From Macrotis lagotis (lineage: Eukaryota > Chordata > Mammalia > Peramelemorphia > Peramelidae), in NCBI RefSeq assembly GCF_037893015.1, contig NC_133658.1, positions 884,857,038 through 884,921,037 on the forward strand: a stretch of DNA of 64,000 nucleotides, in the 5' to 3' direction. Under the pieces are notes generated by a model. That model had not been told where the DNA came from. It did no database searches and worked only from the letters and a program-made list of their open reading frames with translations. Shown here in pieces: positions 44,851 to 56,595 of the stretch. A program made the translations under genes and the position numbers. The first letter of the stretch is position 1. Each line of letters starts with the position of its first letter.

Positions 44851-46195
44851 TGTGAAGACCTAGGAAAAAACTCCTGCAGAAATTTTGGCCCTTACTTTTC
44901 ACCTCTGTGAAAATGAGGACTTTGGACTGTACTACATTTAAGGTCCTTGCCAGCCTAATTTTTTTTAATACATTTTCTTTAGCATCTGCTTACTGGATTT
45001 ATCCATTCTCCAAATCTCCCCTCCAATTCCCCCATGAAGGTTCTTCTAGGTGTCTAACTTGGCCCACATTTAATAAATGTTCTACCTATCTACTTCTTTC
45101 TATCATCTTTCTATTAAGAGTCTCCCTATCTTAGGGCAAATGCCTTTGTAAAATGACTTCTTTTCCTCTAAGTTTTTGCATAGTTATTGCCCAAGGCCAC
45201 AAGAGGATTAAGTGATAGTCACATGTCTGGAATGAAGCTGACATGGGCAGAGGCAAATAAAATTGGCAGGTAGAGTGGCTAAGAGCTTAGGAGGACTTTG
45301 CTCTAAGGACCGGCTACTTGACCTAGAACTCTCAGCAGCTGTCCACGTGCAAGGCAGGGCCCCCCCCCCCCCCATAGGAGCCTGGTTCTCGCATTGCTTC
45401 CTCTGCTACTGGCTCAAGGTGGCAGTTGTGACTCACTTTCCTCATCTTATTAATAAAGGAACGATTGTGGCACTTACTAAAGATTGCCTTTGGATTAAAT
45501 TCATAGAGATAATGACTCTAAGCTGCACTGACCTTGATTAAGAATATAGTGAAGGTCCAGAGGCAGCCTGTGTAATAGTTGGACCTGAATTTAGAAGAGA
45601 TGGGTTCAAATCTACCTGAAACTAGCTAGGAAAGTGGCCTTGAGTCACATGTAGGTGACCTTGATGCTGTTTGGTGGCGGTGGTTGGTGGTTGGTTGTAG
45701 TTGATTGTTGTTTTTAATGGTCTTTCATAATGAATAGTGCCAAGAAGAAGTGAGTATAAGTATTACCTTGTATATTTACTAGCTGGGGATCCCAGATAAG
45801 TGTTTTAACCTCTGTCTCCTCATCTGTAACATGGGAATGACAATAGTCCAGGGAAACTGTCATGAAAAAATGACCTTTAAACAGAACATTAAGATAAATT
45901 TAAACACTCTATAAATGTTGTTGTTGCTGTTATTAAATCTCTTTGTGTCTATGGTAACTCTTTGGGACTTATCTATTCTCTATCATTAGGCATTTCCCAG
46001 ATCCTTCTTTGAAGGGTAATGGAAGCCCTTTTGAGATTACAGGTTGTTTCCCATCCCTCCTGAGCCCTCAGCCACAAGTGCCTACCTTGCCCAAGCTACC
46101 TGGTACTCATTTGGTATACATTCTGTATGTACTTGCATATATGTGTATGTGTCTTGCATACACACATGCATATCATAGGATACACATTATTTAAA
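44851..46195. other. Intergenic, mostly unrecognised
   Basis: Short MIR words near 44880-44960 and 45790-45900. A C run lies at 45360-45374. An old SINE-like piece spans 45570-45740. 45180-45560 is repeat-free. No exon supported. Confidence 0.45.
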
Positions 46196-46276
46196 TGCAC
46201 GTGTATTACATGTTTATTACCAATATATACATATATGTATATATGTATATATACATATATATATGTATATATATAC
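46196..46276. repeat. AT-rich palindromic microsatellite
   Basis: Alternating TATA/TACATA/TATGTA words, with self-complementary arms that could extrude a cruciform. Confidence 0.85.
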
Positions 46277-46307
46277 AAGTTGGTTATCCTTAACTGTTCT
46301 CCCCGAT

Positions 46308-46308
46308 T

Positions 46309-46379
<71 letters not shown>

Positions 46380-46560
46380 GAAGGAAGGAAGGAAGGAAGG
46401 AAGGAAGGAAGGAAGGAAGGAAGAATGAGAGAGAGAACTAGAGAAAGAAAATGAGAGAGAGAAAGAGAGAAAGGAAGGAAGGGAAAGGAAGAAGGAAGGA
46501 ATTAAAGGAAGGAAGGAAGAGAGAAAGAGGAAGGAAAGAGAGAGAAAGAGGAAATGGTAA
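46308..46560. repeat. (GAAA)n then (GGAA)n microsatellite
   Basis: (AAGA)n at 46308-46378, (AAGG)n at 46379-46422, then imperfect purine-rich sequence to 46560. The T-rich complement gives the Phe/Leu/Ser frames. Confidence 0.97.
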
Positions 46561-46854
46561 GATAAAGGAAGAAAAGAAAGAAACAATTTCCCCTCTCAAC
46601 AAAAAAAAAAAAATCAGAAAAAATGTTAAATACAGTGGAAACATTTTTATCATCAGATGAAACCCTAACCACCCTAACCCTTGTCAGGGATCTCTTTGGA
46701 ACCACCAAAGGAATCCCTTGGGGGACAGTGGCCTATAATATGGTAGACATCCTCAAGATGGCATTGATGGAATCTCTGTTCATTAAAAGCCATAAAGACT
46801 ATTTTAATAAACGAACATGAGGGAGAAAGAAAGAGACAGAGACAGAGAAAGAGG

Positions 46855-46855
<1 letters not shown>
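46561..46855. other. Short unrecognised segment
   Basis: Includes 'ctaaccaccctaaccctt', which looks telomere-like by chance only. No repeat or exon is supported. Confidence 0.4.

Positions 46856-46860
<5 letters not shown>

Positions 46861-46912
<52 letters not shown>
46861..46912. repeat. (AG)n microsatellite
   Basis: Pure AG dinucleotides. The L1 at 46922 inserted at its right edge. Confidence 0.97.
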
Positions 46913-46917
<5 letters not shown>

Positions 46918-46921
46918 TTTC

Positions 46922-47640
46922 TTTTTTTTTTTAAGGATTTTTTTATTTTGAGTTTTACAATTTTTCCCCTGATCTTACTTCACTCCCCCCACCCCACCCC
47001 CACAGAAGGCAATTTGCCAGTCTTTACATTGTTTCCATGGTATACATTGATCCAAATTGAGTGTGATGAGAGAGAAATCATATACTTAAGGAAGAAACAT
47101 AAAGTGTAAGAGATAGCAAGATCAGACAATAAGATATCAGTTTTTTTTTTTCCCTAAATTAAAAGTAATAGTCCTTGGTCTTTGTTCAAACTCCACAGTT
47201 CTTTCTCAGGATACAGATGGTATTCTCCATTGCAGAGAGCCCCAAATTGTCCCTGATAGTTGCACTGATGGAATGAGCGAGTCCTTCAAGGTTGATCATT
47301 GCCCCCATGTTGCTCTTAGGGTGTACAGTGTTTTTCTGCTTCTGCTCATCTCACTCAGCATTAGTTCATGCAAATTCCTCCAGGCTTCCCTGAATTCCCA
47401 TCCCTCCTGGTTTCTAATAGAACAATAGTGTTCCATGACATACATATACCATAGTTTGCTAAGCCATTCCCCAACTGAAGGACATTTACTTGATTTCCAA
47501 TTCTTTGCCACCACAAACAGAGCTGCTATGAATATTTTTGTACAAGTGGTGTTTTTACCCTTTTTCAACATCTCTTCAGAGTATAGACCCAGTAGTGGTA
47601 TTGCTGGATCAAAGGGTGTGCACATTTTTGTTGCCCTTTG
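46922..47640 (-). mobile_element. L1, 5'-truncated, copy B, 16-bp duplication
   Basis: The same L1 3' end as at 23.8 kb: ORF2p C-terminal residues FDPAIPLLGLYSEEM and LWYMYVMEHYCSIRNQE, a short 3' UTR and an A tail (T run at 46922-46931). GAGAGAGAATATTTTC is duplicated at 46906-46921 and 47641-47656. The 120-codon frame is open but only a fragment of ORF2. Confidence 0.93.
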
Positions 47641-47656
47641 GAGAGAGAATATTTTC

Positions 47657-48599
47657 ACTAGAGAACAGGAATGTTAGTTAACATCTAGCTCCATTTTCTT
47701 TCATTTTACATATGAGGGAAATTATGTCCAGAGAGATCTGCCTGGCCATAAAGTGATTTAGTGGCAAGACCTAGCTTAGAGTATAGTCTTCATGGTTCCT
47801 TATCCAGCAGAACCAGAAATCATTCTGGTCCCCAGATTGAGCAGTGTGAAATATGCCCTCAGATAAACTTGGTACAAAACTATTGGTTCAAAGTTGTATT
47901 AGAGATCAGTAGTTTAGAAGTTGCAGACTATTAAGGTTTCATATCAGAGGGTCCTTCAGAGTAGCTATGGGAGTTTTCTTGTACTTGTATTAGATGTGGT
48001 AATATTATACAAGGTCTTGGTCTTTGGTGCCAGCACCCTAATCCCTAACATTTCTAAAGAACTATTTACTAGAAATAACCACCTCAATTTAATTAGACAA
48101 TACATAAAACACCACAAAATTTGCTTCTTTGGCAGTCTGGGGAAATAACACAAGAAGTAAAACAAGTTCAGTTGAGTGAGAGAAGGAACTAATCACTTCA
48201 TTGTTTTAAATACATTTTGTTGAGATCTTTGATCTCAAATCCAGTCTCAGACACTTATTATGAGACTCTGGGCAAGTCACTTAACTTTTGTTTGCCTTAG
48301 TTTCCTCACTGATAAAATAGGGGTAATAATAATAACAGCTATCTCTCAGGGTTGTTGTGAGGATCAAATGAGATAACACAGTGCCTAAATAATTGTGGTT
48401 TTCGTTAACCACCTTAATATAGCTTTGTACTATAGCTCTTCCCTGACCCCTTTCAGAGAATGATTCATCATAATAAAGAATCTTAAAATAGGAAGAAAAG
48501 AAAATAAACTAATTAACTAAAGTAATTGAACTAAACTAATTAGCAAAACTGATTGATGGAAAAAGTCTGATATTATGGTACATTCCATACCCACGGTCC
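47657..48599. other. Intergenic with MIR
   Basis: 48230-48400 is a + MIR-type SINE ('ccagtctcagacacttatta', 'gttgttgtgaggatcaaatg'). 47700-48220 is mostly unrecognised. Confidence 0.5.
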
Positions 48600-48731
48600 C
48601 CTGCATCTGCAAAGAATAAGGGGTACATATCTTCTCATAGCTCTTCTGTGGGGTCAAGTATGATCATTATAATTTTGCAGCACTCAGGTTTGATTGTTTA
48701 TTGTTATTCTTTGCTTCTCTATTGCTATAGA

Positions 48732-48779
<48 letters not shown>

Positions 48780-49490
48780 ATATTGTTTTCCTGGTTCTAT
48801 TCACTCTTATTTGCATCATCTCCCCATCCTTCTCTGAATTTCTCATGTTCATATTTCTTAAATAATAGTGATATTCCATTATCTATGTCACACCACAGTT
48901 TGTTTCTGGATGTTTTCCCATGGACAGGTGTTTACTTTGTTTCCCTTTCTTTGCTTTTATAAAAAGAGCAGCAATAAATATGTAGGTATATAATAGAACC
49001 TTTTTCTTTTATCGTTGGCTTCCTTAGGTTATATGACTAACTGTGGGATCCTTGGCTCAAAGGGCATGGATGTTTTAGTCACTTTCTTTTTTGTCTTTCC
49101 AAATGGTCACAATGATTCATAGCTAGACCAGCAATGTATTAACTTTTTCAGTTTTCCACAACTTTGCCAGCATAGCCTACTCCTAATTCTGTATTTAAAA
49201 GTTTGTTGGATGTGGGGATAAAACTTCAGAATTGTTTTGTGAGTTGGGGCAGTCCTGCATATGATTGTTAATAATTTGCAGTGCTTTTGAGAACTGATAA
49301 GTCATACCTTTTAGCTACTTATCTAATTGGGGAATGATTTTTGATCTTATAGATTTCTGTTGACTATGTATCTTGATATTAGACATTTATCAGAATCATT
49401 TGATACAAAAATATCTTAATCATTCCTTCTTAGTAGCAATGATTTCACTCATTCAAAAATTTTATCTTTTGTTTGGGTAATAATTCACCC
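48600..49490 (-). mobile_element. Old L1 3' end, antisense, with (TA)n tract
   Basis: Follows the order of the younger L1s with much divergence: 'gatattccattatctatgtc', 'ccacagtttgtttctggatg', 'aaaagagcagcaataaatat', 'ggctcaaagggcatggatg'. A pure (TA)n run sits at 48737-48777. Confidence 0.65.
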
Positions 49491-49984
49491 CTTACCTTAA
49501 GCTCTGATAGACTTTTCTTCTGGAATTAGTTAAGTTATGGGCTTTTTTTCCACCCATAAGGGGAACAAACAATTTGTTATTTTTATTGTATACTTCCATT
49601 TCATTAGAACCATTTTCTTCTCTTTTAACTGCTTTATTAATGATCTTTAATATCATTGATAACTTCACTATGAGTCTCTCCTTGCTGAATAATAGGACCT
49701 CTCTTGTAACAAATGGGTAAAACAAGGAAAACCAGTCTACAAAAAGAATACATCCAGCCGTGTAAGCCTCATTCCATTCTGTGGTTTACCACCTCTGTGC
49801 CAATAAAGGAGAGATATATTTCACCACTAGTTCCCTGATCATGAGATTGAACAGCATTCTAAAGTGTTTCAGTGTCAAAACATAAATGTTGCTGCTGGTG
49901 ATGGCGTTGGTCATTTAAAGTCCTAGTCAAAGAGAACCATGACATCAGGAAGGTGATACCATGATTATAGTTATCATGTGAAGT
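49491..49984. other. Mostly unrecognised
   Basis: 49915-49975 is a SINE-b antisense scrap ('gaaccatgacatcaggaagg'). The rest is AT-rich, with no support for a gene. Confidence 0.4.
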
Positions 49985-51250
49985 ATTGCCCTGATTTCTG
50001 TCATCTTTGTTTCTCTGAATACTTCATATTTGTTATTTCTTGCTACAGACTAATATTCCAAGACATTCTTCTGTGACAATTTGTTTGACCATCCACAAGT
50101 TAATATTCTTGCTAGAGTAAAAGTCAGGTTAGCTAAAGTCCTGTGCTGGAATTCAAAAAATCATTAAGAGGGGCAGCTAGGTGGGATAGAAACCTGCCTT
50201 GGAGTTAGGAGGACTTGAGTTAAAATCTGGCCTCAGACACTTACTAGTTGGGCAAATCACATAACAATGATTGCCTCCAAAAACTTAAGAAAATTCTTTT
50301 AAAACTTGAAAATCAATGGGAAGATGTTGCTATATAGACTCAGTTAAATGTTTATATACTTTTTACAATTGAATTATATTTTATTATTCTATATAATATA
50401 GCATATTATAATATAATATTCTTTATTATATATCAAATGATGCACAAGTTTAGAGTCCAGGTGCTCAAACGGACTATTTGTTTCTAACCTGTAAAGCATT
50501 CGGAGCTTGTGTTTCTCTTATTAGCCACAGTTGAACCCACAGTAACTTGTCTCTAACGTAATGCTGTCATTTTGGTCTTCTCTGATAATGAAAAACAGGA
50601 AGCAACCAACTATGTGCAGGGCATCTAGGTGGTTCAATGAACACAGTGCTGGGTTGAGAATCAGAAAAACTCGTCTGTCCAAGGACAAATCTAAAATCAC
50701 TTAACAACTATGTCTTTGGGTAAGTCGCCTGATCCTATTTGTCTTGATTTCCTCATCTGTAAAATGAGTTGGAGAAGGAAAATGACAAAACACTTCCGTA
50801 TTTGCGCCAAGAATGGGATCACAGAGAGTTGGACAAAACTGAAAAACCATTCAACAACAACAATAGCAAATGTAAGTGCTGTAAGTATTTTTGCACATGG
50901 GGTTTTATCTTCCATCTTTATGTTTCTTAGGTGTATTTGCCTAGAGATGGTACTGCTGAGTCAGCCTGAAGGATTCTATTATTAACTTTTAATAGTATAA
51001 TTTCCAATTGTTTTCCAGAATGGTCGATCACTTCACTTATCCAACAGTGTACACATGTGCCTATCTTTTCACAGATCTGCCAACCTTTGTCAGACTTGCC
51101 AACCTGATAGTGACAAGGTGAAAACTCAGTCTCCTTTTCATTAATGTCTAATTAATCATTTGGAGTATCTCTTGAAAACTCTCATTTCCTATATTTTGAC
51201 TACTCATGAACAATCTTGGTTTCTGCTCCAGGAGTGCATGAGTGAAATTT
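49985..51250 (-). mobile_element. Older L1 fragment split by later insertions
   Basis: 49985-50140 and 50870-51250 look like two halves of an antisense old L1 3' region ('ttctgtgacaatttgtttg', then 'ttttccagaatggtcgatca', 'caacagtgtacacatgtgcc'). Between them lie a SINE, a LINE 3' scrap and a SINE-a. Confidence 0.5.
50160..50865 (+). mobile_element. SINE, LINE 3' scrap and SINE-a in tandem
   Basis: 50163-50290 is a tRNA-type SINE (+). 50485-50610 is the 3' end of the RTE-like LINE ('gctgtcattttggtcttctc'). 50612-50865 is SINE-a (+) with 'ggagaaggaaaatgacaaaa' and 'cacagagagttggacaaaac'. Confidence 0.65.
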
Positions 51251-51599
51251 TTGCTGTTATTAGTGGTATACCCTTTCCTCTCAGTTTTAAAGTCCCAGTC
51301 AAAACCTTACTTACCTGCCTTGTTTATAGCCGATTTGGAGAACCATAGTTAACGTATATAACATACTCATTTTCACTGGGGCAGAATCTCCAGGAGAGAG
51401 AATGGCTATAGGTCTCCTGCCCCCCCCCCACTAACAGGGACTCACTGAAAACTTCTCCTGACCCTATCCATTGCCCCCATAATGCCTGGAATCTTGGGGT
51501 CTGGTGACAGCTGTAATGTTCCAGGAAGCCCCTGAGAAAAATAACCCTTAGAGTTGCACCATCTCTGGGATAGAAATGCAGCACCTTTCCCATCTCAGC
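51251..51599. other. Unrecognised, upstream flank of SLC2A5
   Basis: Repeat-poor and GC-richer than its surroundings, with a C run at 51419-51429. Could hold regulatory sequence. No motif is decisive. Confidence 0.35.
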
Positions 51600-51867
51600 T
51601 GGGAGGGGGGAGAGCCGGACATGTGAGAGAAAGGGCAGTTGTCCCTTTAAACTTTAGCTTTGCCATTAATTTCAAGAATTGAGTGAAAGGAAGGCAGGTC
51701 TAGAGGGATCTCGGAGGACTATGCAGGCTGGGGCTGGTCTGTAAAAATACCATTGGCTGTTCCCTAGCACGTCCAAAGTGCAGCCCACATGTCTTCCCTT
51801 TCCATCCACTACACTGTTTACTCTGCTTAAAAGAGAGCCACAAGTGTGCTACTGTGTTAGAAGAACA
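51600..51867 (+). promoter_or_regulatory. SLC2A5: Candidate proximal promoter and 5' UTR of SLC2A5
   Basis: Non-repetitive DNA directly upstream of the first coding exon. It contains TAAAAATA (51742-51749), a possible TATA-like element, and an inverted CCAAT (ATTGG, 51752-51756). 'ctttaaactttagctttgcc' (from 51636) loosely resembles an HNF4-type direct repeat, which would suit an enterocyte gene. The start site is unknown, and an upstream non-coding exon is possible. Confidence 0.35.
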
Positions 51868-51900
51868 ATGGAAGATTCTGGGCAAGCCAAGACCCAAGGG
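51868..51900 (+). CDS. SLC2A5: SLC2A5 (GLUT5) first coding exon
   Basis: ATG at 51868 in strong Kozak context (A at -3, G at +4) codes MEDSGQAKTQG, and GTAAGT follows at 51901. The leader is 11 residues and ends in Gly at a phase-0 donor, just as in human GLUT5 (from recalled sequence), where residue 12 opens the next exon. The next exon here (61951) also starts in phase 0. GLUT5 is the apical fructose facilitator of intestine and kidney. The short cytosolic N-terminus precedes TM1. The paralogue SLC2A7 has a longer leader, which argues against it. Confidence 0.85.
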
Positions 51901-52467
51901 GTAAGTCTTACAGACTGGACAGGAGCCTAAGAAAGGCGTACTCTTAGAGTGATTAACCTAAGCAGGAACAGGGAAGAGGTGGGCAATGAAAATGGGAAGA
52001 ATTTCTCCAAGGGAAAGAGAAGGAAAGAGAAGTCAAAGATGGATTCAGTGGTAAAAAATCTTGGAACTTAGAAGTATAGAAGGAAACTAAGAGAAGATAT
52101 CTCCCCCCCCACCCACCTCTGCCCATATGGCATATCTTTGGTCGCCCTTACAGCTGTAAGAATGTAAGCTCCTTGAAGGCAGGGCCAATGATTTTTTAAC
52201 TTTGTACCTAACAGACTGTTTGGTACAGAGTAGGCACTTGATATTTTATATAATTGATTTGAATTGAATTGAATTCTATCCCCAGTCTGGCTTTATGAAG
52301 GGCTAGAATATGTTAGAAAAAAGGAACTAAGTGAGAAGGGGAGGGAGGAAGCTGTAAGCTGGAACCCCCATGCAAGAAAAGGACTAAAAATAATAGAAAT
52401 AATAATAATAATGATATTTAGAGGTCATTTGAGGTTTGCCAAGTGTGATAGATGAGAGAGAGATGAC

Positions 52468-52468
<1 letters not shown>
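51901..52468 (+). other. SLC2A5: SLC2A5 intron 1, first part
   Basis: 52150-52270 is an L2-like tail ('gtaagctccttgaaggcagg'). The remainder to 52468 is unrecognised. Confidence 0.55.

Positions 52469-52519
<51 letters not shown>
52469..52519. repeat. (GATA)n microsatellite
   Basis: Pure GATA tetranucleotides in SLC2A5 intron 1. The inverse strand gives the Ile/Tyr/Leu/Ser frame. Confidence 0.97.
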
Positions 52520-52830
52520 TTGACACTCATAGCATGCCTTCTATGTAGATACCCCATTTTACAAATGAGAAAACTGAAACACTCATAGGTTGGGTGTCGT
52601 AACTGGTGTTTGAAGCAGGTTTCAAATTTAAGTCTTCCTGACTTGAAAGCTGGCACTCCATCCCACTGCTTTCATTTGAAAATCAGAGTTAAATGTGTCC
52701 TCAGATCCTTATTCAAATGAAACCCCTTGAGAGATGGGTTCTGAAGTCAGAAAATATTGGTAATAGAAATATTTGTTGTGATAATTTGGATATTGGGAGG
52801 GTTTTGCCTTTAAACTAATCAGAGCTTCAC

Positions 52831-52834
<4 letters not shown>
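52520..52834 (-). repeat. MIR-type SINE, antisense
   Basis: 52550-52670 ('ttttacaaatgagaaaactg', 'gtcttcctgacttgaaag'). The rest is unrecognised intron. Confidence 0.55.
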
Positions 52835-52870
<36 letters not shown>

Positions 52871-52910
52871 CGCACGCGCGTGCTCACGTGCACGTGCGCA
52901 CATACACATA
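52835..52910. repeat. (TG)n with alternating CG/CA extension
   Basis: (TG)n from 52835 to about 52866 continues as strictly alternating purine-pyrimidine 'gcgtgcgcacgcgcgtg', then 'cacgtgcacgtgcgcac'. Two abutting CACGTG E-box cores lie at 52885-52896. It is a strong Z-DNA candidate in SLC2A5 intron 1. Confidence 0.92.
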
Positions 52911-54959
52911 CAGTTTTCCATTACTATTCTCTTTTTCAGTTTCTGAGTTATCTCTACCAAACAGTCCTTAGGAGAACAGGAAAATTTGACAGCTAAGAGA
53001 CATCTTAAGATTTAAATTAGTGATAATATTTTTAATTTTTTATATGATGGTAATGATATATTTAAATAGTGATAATTTATATATTTAAACATAGTGGTAA
53101 TAATAATAATAATCATGCTACCCATTTATAAAGCACTCTCCCACAGCACAGCCTAGAAGGTGGTTAATTCAATGATTATTATTAAGTCATTTGCAGATGA
53201 AGAAACTGAGTCCCAGAGAGATTAAATAACCTGCTGCGACTCATAGAACTAGAAAGTAACTGAGGGAAGATTTGAAGTCAGGTCTCTTGATTCCAAGCCC
53301 TATGTGATCAAGTGCACCATGCACTAGTAATACTGAAAAGAAGAAGCATCTCTCAGTAGAAGACAAGTCATGGGGAAGTTGTTTCCCCTTTTCTTATCTC
53401 AGTAAAAAGGATATCTTAAAACCTGCTGTACCCTCCTCCCTCGGTGGCTCAAAGGAGGTAATATAATCAAAGTGTTTTGTAAATATTGTAAATGTCAGTG
53501 ATCAGTATTATTACTATTATTAACTTCTGGGCCTCAGTTTCCTCATGGGCAAAACAAGGAACTTGGATTGGGTATCTAAGACTCCTTGAGCTCTAAACTT
53601 GGGGTTCAGTTCATTGGACATGGTTGAATTGCAATCCACGTGTTTGGCCTCCTGCCAGTTGGTCCCTAGGTCAGCTTCCCTTTACTGTCTGATAAAGGGT
53701 TCAATATATCCCCATACTTTCACCTTTAATGCTGTCACACTGCCTTGTCCAGTCAGGGCAGAGTTCTTAAGGAAGCAGGACAGGAAAACGTGACTTTGGG
53801 ACAAGAAACAAAAACAAAGCCCTGGGAATTGTCTACTCATTCAAAGAATCTAGGAAATCATTAGATGAAGCAAAGTGGCAGCCTACTCCTTCCCCTCAGG
53901 GTACCAAGTCCTCTCTAGAGCAGGCATTGCCACACCTCTGGGTGCAGCATCATAGGGGCAAGGTATCTAGGATTGAAGAAACCTTATTTAATCTACCCCC
54001 TCATTTCAAGAATAGTCTTCTGACCCCCAAACTCCAGGCCAGATTGGATGTTTGTCCTCTTCTAGTTTCTGTGTCTCTCCCCCTTATCTCACAGAGCCCA
54101 GAACAGTTTTCCCCACACCCACACCCACCTCCCACCGAAAATGGCCTAGGACCCATCTCCAATCTTTCCCTAAATTTTCCCTGTATTCTTTCCCAAATTG
54201 GTCTCTTGGCTTCAAGTCTCTCCTCATTCTGATCCATCCTCCATAAAGCCTAAATGCAGCTCTAATTCTATCATTCCTTACTCAATAAAATCTACCTCCA
54301 AGACCAACTAGAAACTCCTCTTTTTAGACTGTACGACCTGAACCCATCTTCTCTTAACATCTCTATTAGATTTATTCTTCTTCCTATACCTTACTGTTCA
54401 GTCTAACAGGTCTTCCTGAAATCCTTCACACAATTTCATTTCCCACCTTCTAGTTTTTATATTGGCACACTCTCCATTCTTTACCTCTACCTCTGAGAAT
54501 TTCTACTTTTTTACCAGGTTCAATGACAGTTCAGTGACTTCAGCTCAATGGCAGTTTCTACAAGAAACCTTCCCTGGATCCCTCAGTTATTTGTGCCCTC
54601 CCTCCATAAACTAGTGTTGGAATATATTACAGAGACTTTTATAGACACATATCACCTCCTCTAGTGGCCTTTGAGCATAGGAACAGTTTCACTCTTGGTC
54701 TTTGTACTCCCTGTAACATAACCCATGGTCTGAAAATCCTCAGAAAAGGTACTAATAATTGCTAAGACATCATTACTCCTTCCCTTCCCCAGGGTCATTT
54801 GTATTACAATAGGACTCTTGGAGAGGGGAAGTTTGCAGTCTGAAGAATGAATCTCTAATGATGGCAATGGGGGGGGAGATGCCTTTGAGAGCATCTTCTC
54901 ACTTTACATCTGGCCTGTAGGACCAGTCCAATTTGTGGTGCTCCCCCCAGGCTGTCAAA
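52911..54959. other. SLC2A5: SLC2A5 intron 1, MIR pieces, unique DNA and L2-like fossils
   Basis: MIR antisense at 53110-53330 and + at 53455-53595. 53595-53930 is repeat-free. 54040-54720 carries L2-like phrases ('caagaaaccttccctggatc'). 54720-54960 is unrecognised. Confidence 0.5.
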
Positions 54960-55800
54960 AAGTCTAAGTCATCCAGGAAAGGAGAAAAAAAATGACAGAA
55001 CATATTAGGTCCTAGTTAGCTATCTTAGAGCCCAAGTGAGGAGGGTTGAAGCCTGAGATAGGAGATGGAATTTCATATGTGGTAGGGATATGGGAGGGGA
55101 AGAAATATGTAATCAACCTGGAAATAGAGATTAGAGTCAGATTAGAAAGGGGCTTAAATGCAAAAACAAGGAGTTTCTATTTCTTCCCAGAGTCAAGAGA
55201 GAACATGAAATTTCTTGAGCAAGGAAGGGACGTGCCCAACCTTGTACTTCAGGAATATGTATTTGGCAGAAAATGGATGTTGGGAGATCAAGTGAGAAAC
55301 ACTTCTAGGCAAGAAGTGATGAGACCCAATTAGAACAGATGTATAAATGGAGAGAAGGGGGATGGATGTGAAGGTAGAATTGATAAGATTTGGCAAGTTA
55401 TTGGATATAATGGTGGATGAAAGTAGAAAGTCTAGGCTGACAACTTAGGTGACTGGAAGAATAGTGGTATCTTCAACAGGAAAAGGAAAACTGAAAAGAA
55501 TATTTAGAGGTAAAGCCCTGTGTTGGACCTATTAAGTTTGTAGTGCCTATAAGACCTTCAGATGAAGTTGGTCAATAGACCACTGAAATGTAGGTCTGGA
55601 GCTTAGAGAAAGGTGAGTGATTGAAAATCATCTGAAGGTGATCTTAATTGAACCCATGGAAGCCTATGAGACCACCAAGAGAGAGAATGGAGATAGAGGA
55701 GAAAAGAGAACCCTGGACAGAGCCTTGGTAGACACCCACAATCAGAGGGTAAGACATGAATGGTAACTGGTCATTGCCTATCAGATAAATCCAATGGAGG
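54960..55800 (+). repeat. Family X ancient repeat, longest fragment
   Basis: Continuous run of family phrases: 'ggaagggacgtgcccaacc', 'agacccaattagaac', 'taggtgactggaagaatagt', 'gtaggtctggagcttagaga', 'gagaccaccaagagagagaa', 'acagagccttggtagacacc'. Confidence 0.6.
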
Positions 55801-56494
55801 TCAGAATTTCTGCTTTTTACTCCAATCCATTACAGATAGTGTGAAAGAGAGAAAAATCCATTTTCATTCTCACTGGACACAGCTCTAAACAATTTGTTTT
55901 GGTCAAATCATTCCCTGGTTACTTACCTCCCATTTGTGCTTACCTCCTAATTCTGTGTTATTTAACCTCTTTGTTATAAAAACTAGAAAGCTGTTCACTT
56001 GGACTTGCTTGCTTATTCGATGCATGAACCAAGGGTGGGAGAGTGACTAAGGTCAGAGGCTAGTCACTGGAGGATAGCATGAGAGAGGCCAGGAAATGAT
56101 AGCAGACACTTGCTGCCTGAGTGACCCTGAGCATGTCGCTTCTGGCTCGCAGTGTACTCATCTGTGAAATGGAAGGGTTGGGCTCAATGGCTTCTACAAT
56201 CACTTCCACTACTAAATCTATGATTTTATGAAAATAACAATCTTTTTTATGACTGTGTCCTGCCACTCAGCTCTGCTGGATCTGCAGATGGGAGTGGAGA
56301 GGATTCTTTCTCTTTAAGACTTCTGGCTTTTCATCTTAAATAATCAAATAAGTCCCGATTACCATCTTTTTTTTTTTAATAACTGAAATAGCTACTGAAA
56401 GGGATCAGAACTTGCCCAAAGCTGGCTGATTGAAGCTGCATCTTAAGAGGAACTTTTTTGCCTTCTGCTCCTGTAAATGGGGAGACAGATGGAG
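55801..56494 (+). other. SLC2A5: SLC2A5 intron 1 with MIR
   Basis: 56085-56240 is a + MIR ('tgctgcctgagtgaccctga', 'catctgtgaaatggaaggg'). The rest is unrecognised. Confidence 0.5.
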
Positions 56495-56595
56495 ATAGAG
56501 AGTGACAGAGAGAGAGATAGAGAGAGATAGAAAGGGGGGGGGGGGGAGATAGACAGAGAGATAGAGACAGAGAAAGAGACTGAGAGAGTGAATAG
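56495..56595. repeat. GA-rich tract with a long G run
   Basis: (GA)n-like sequence around a run of about 14 G (56535-56547). Confidence 0.93.

Noticed and set aside
46663-46682. Telomere-like 'ctaaccaccctaaccctt'
   Set aside because: Only two imperfect units; not an array.
47296-47658. 120-codon open frame as a host gene
   Set aside because: L1 ORF2 C-terminus in a truncated insertion with its own target duplication.
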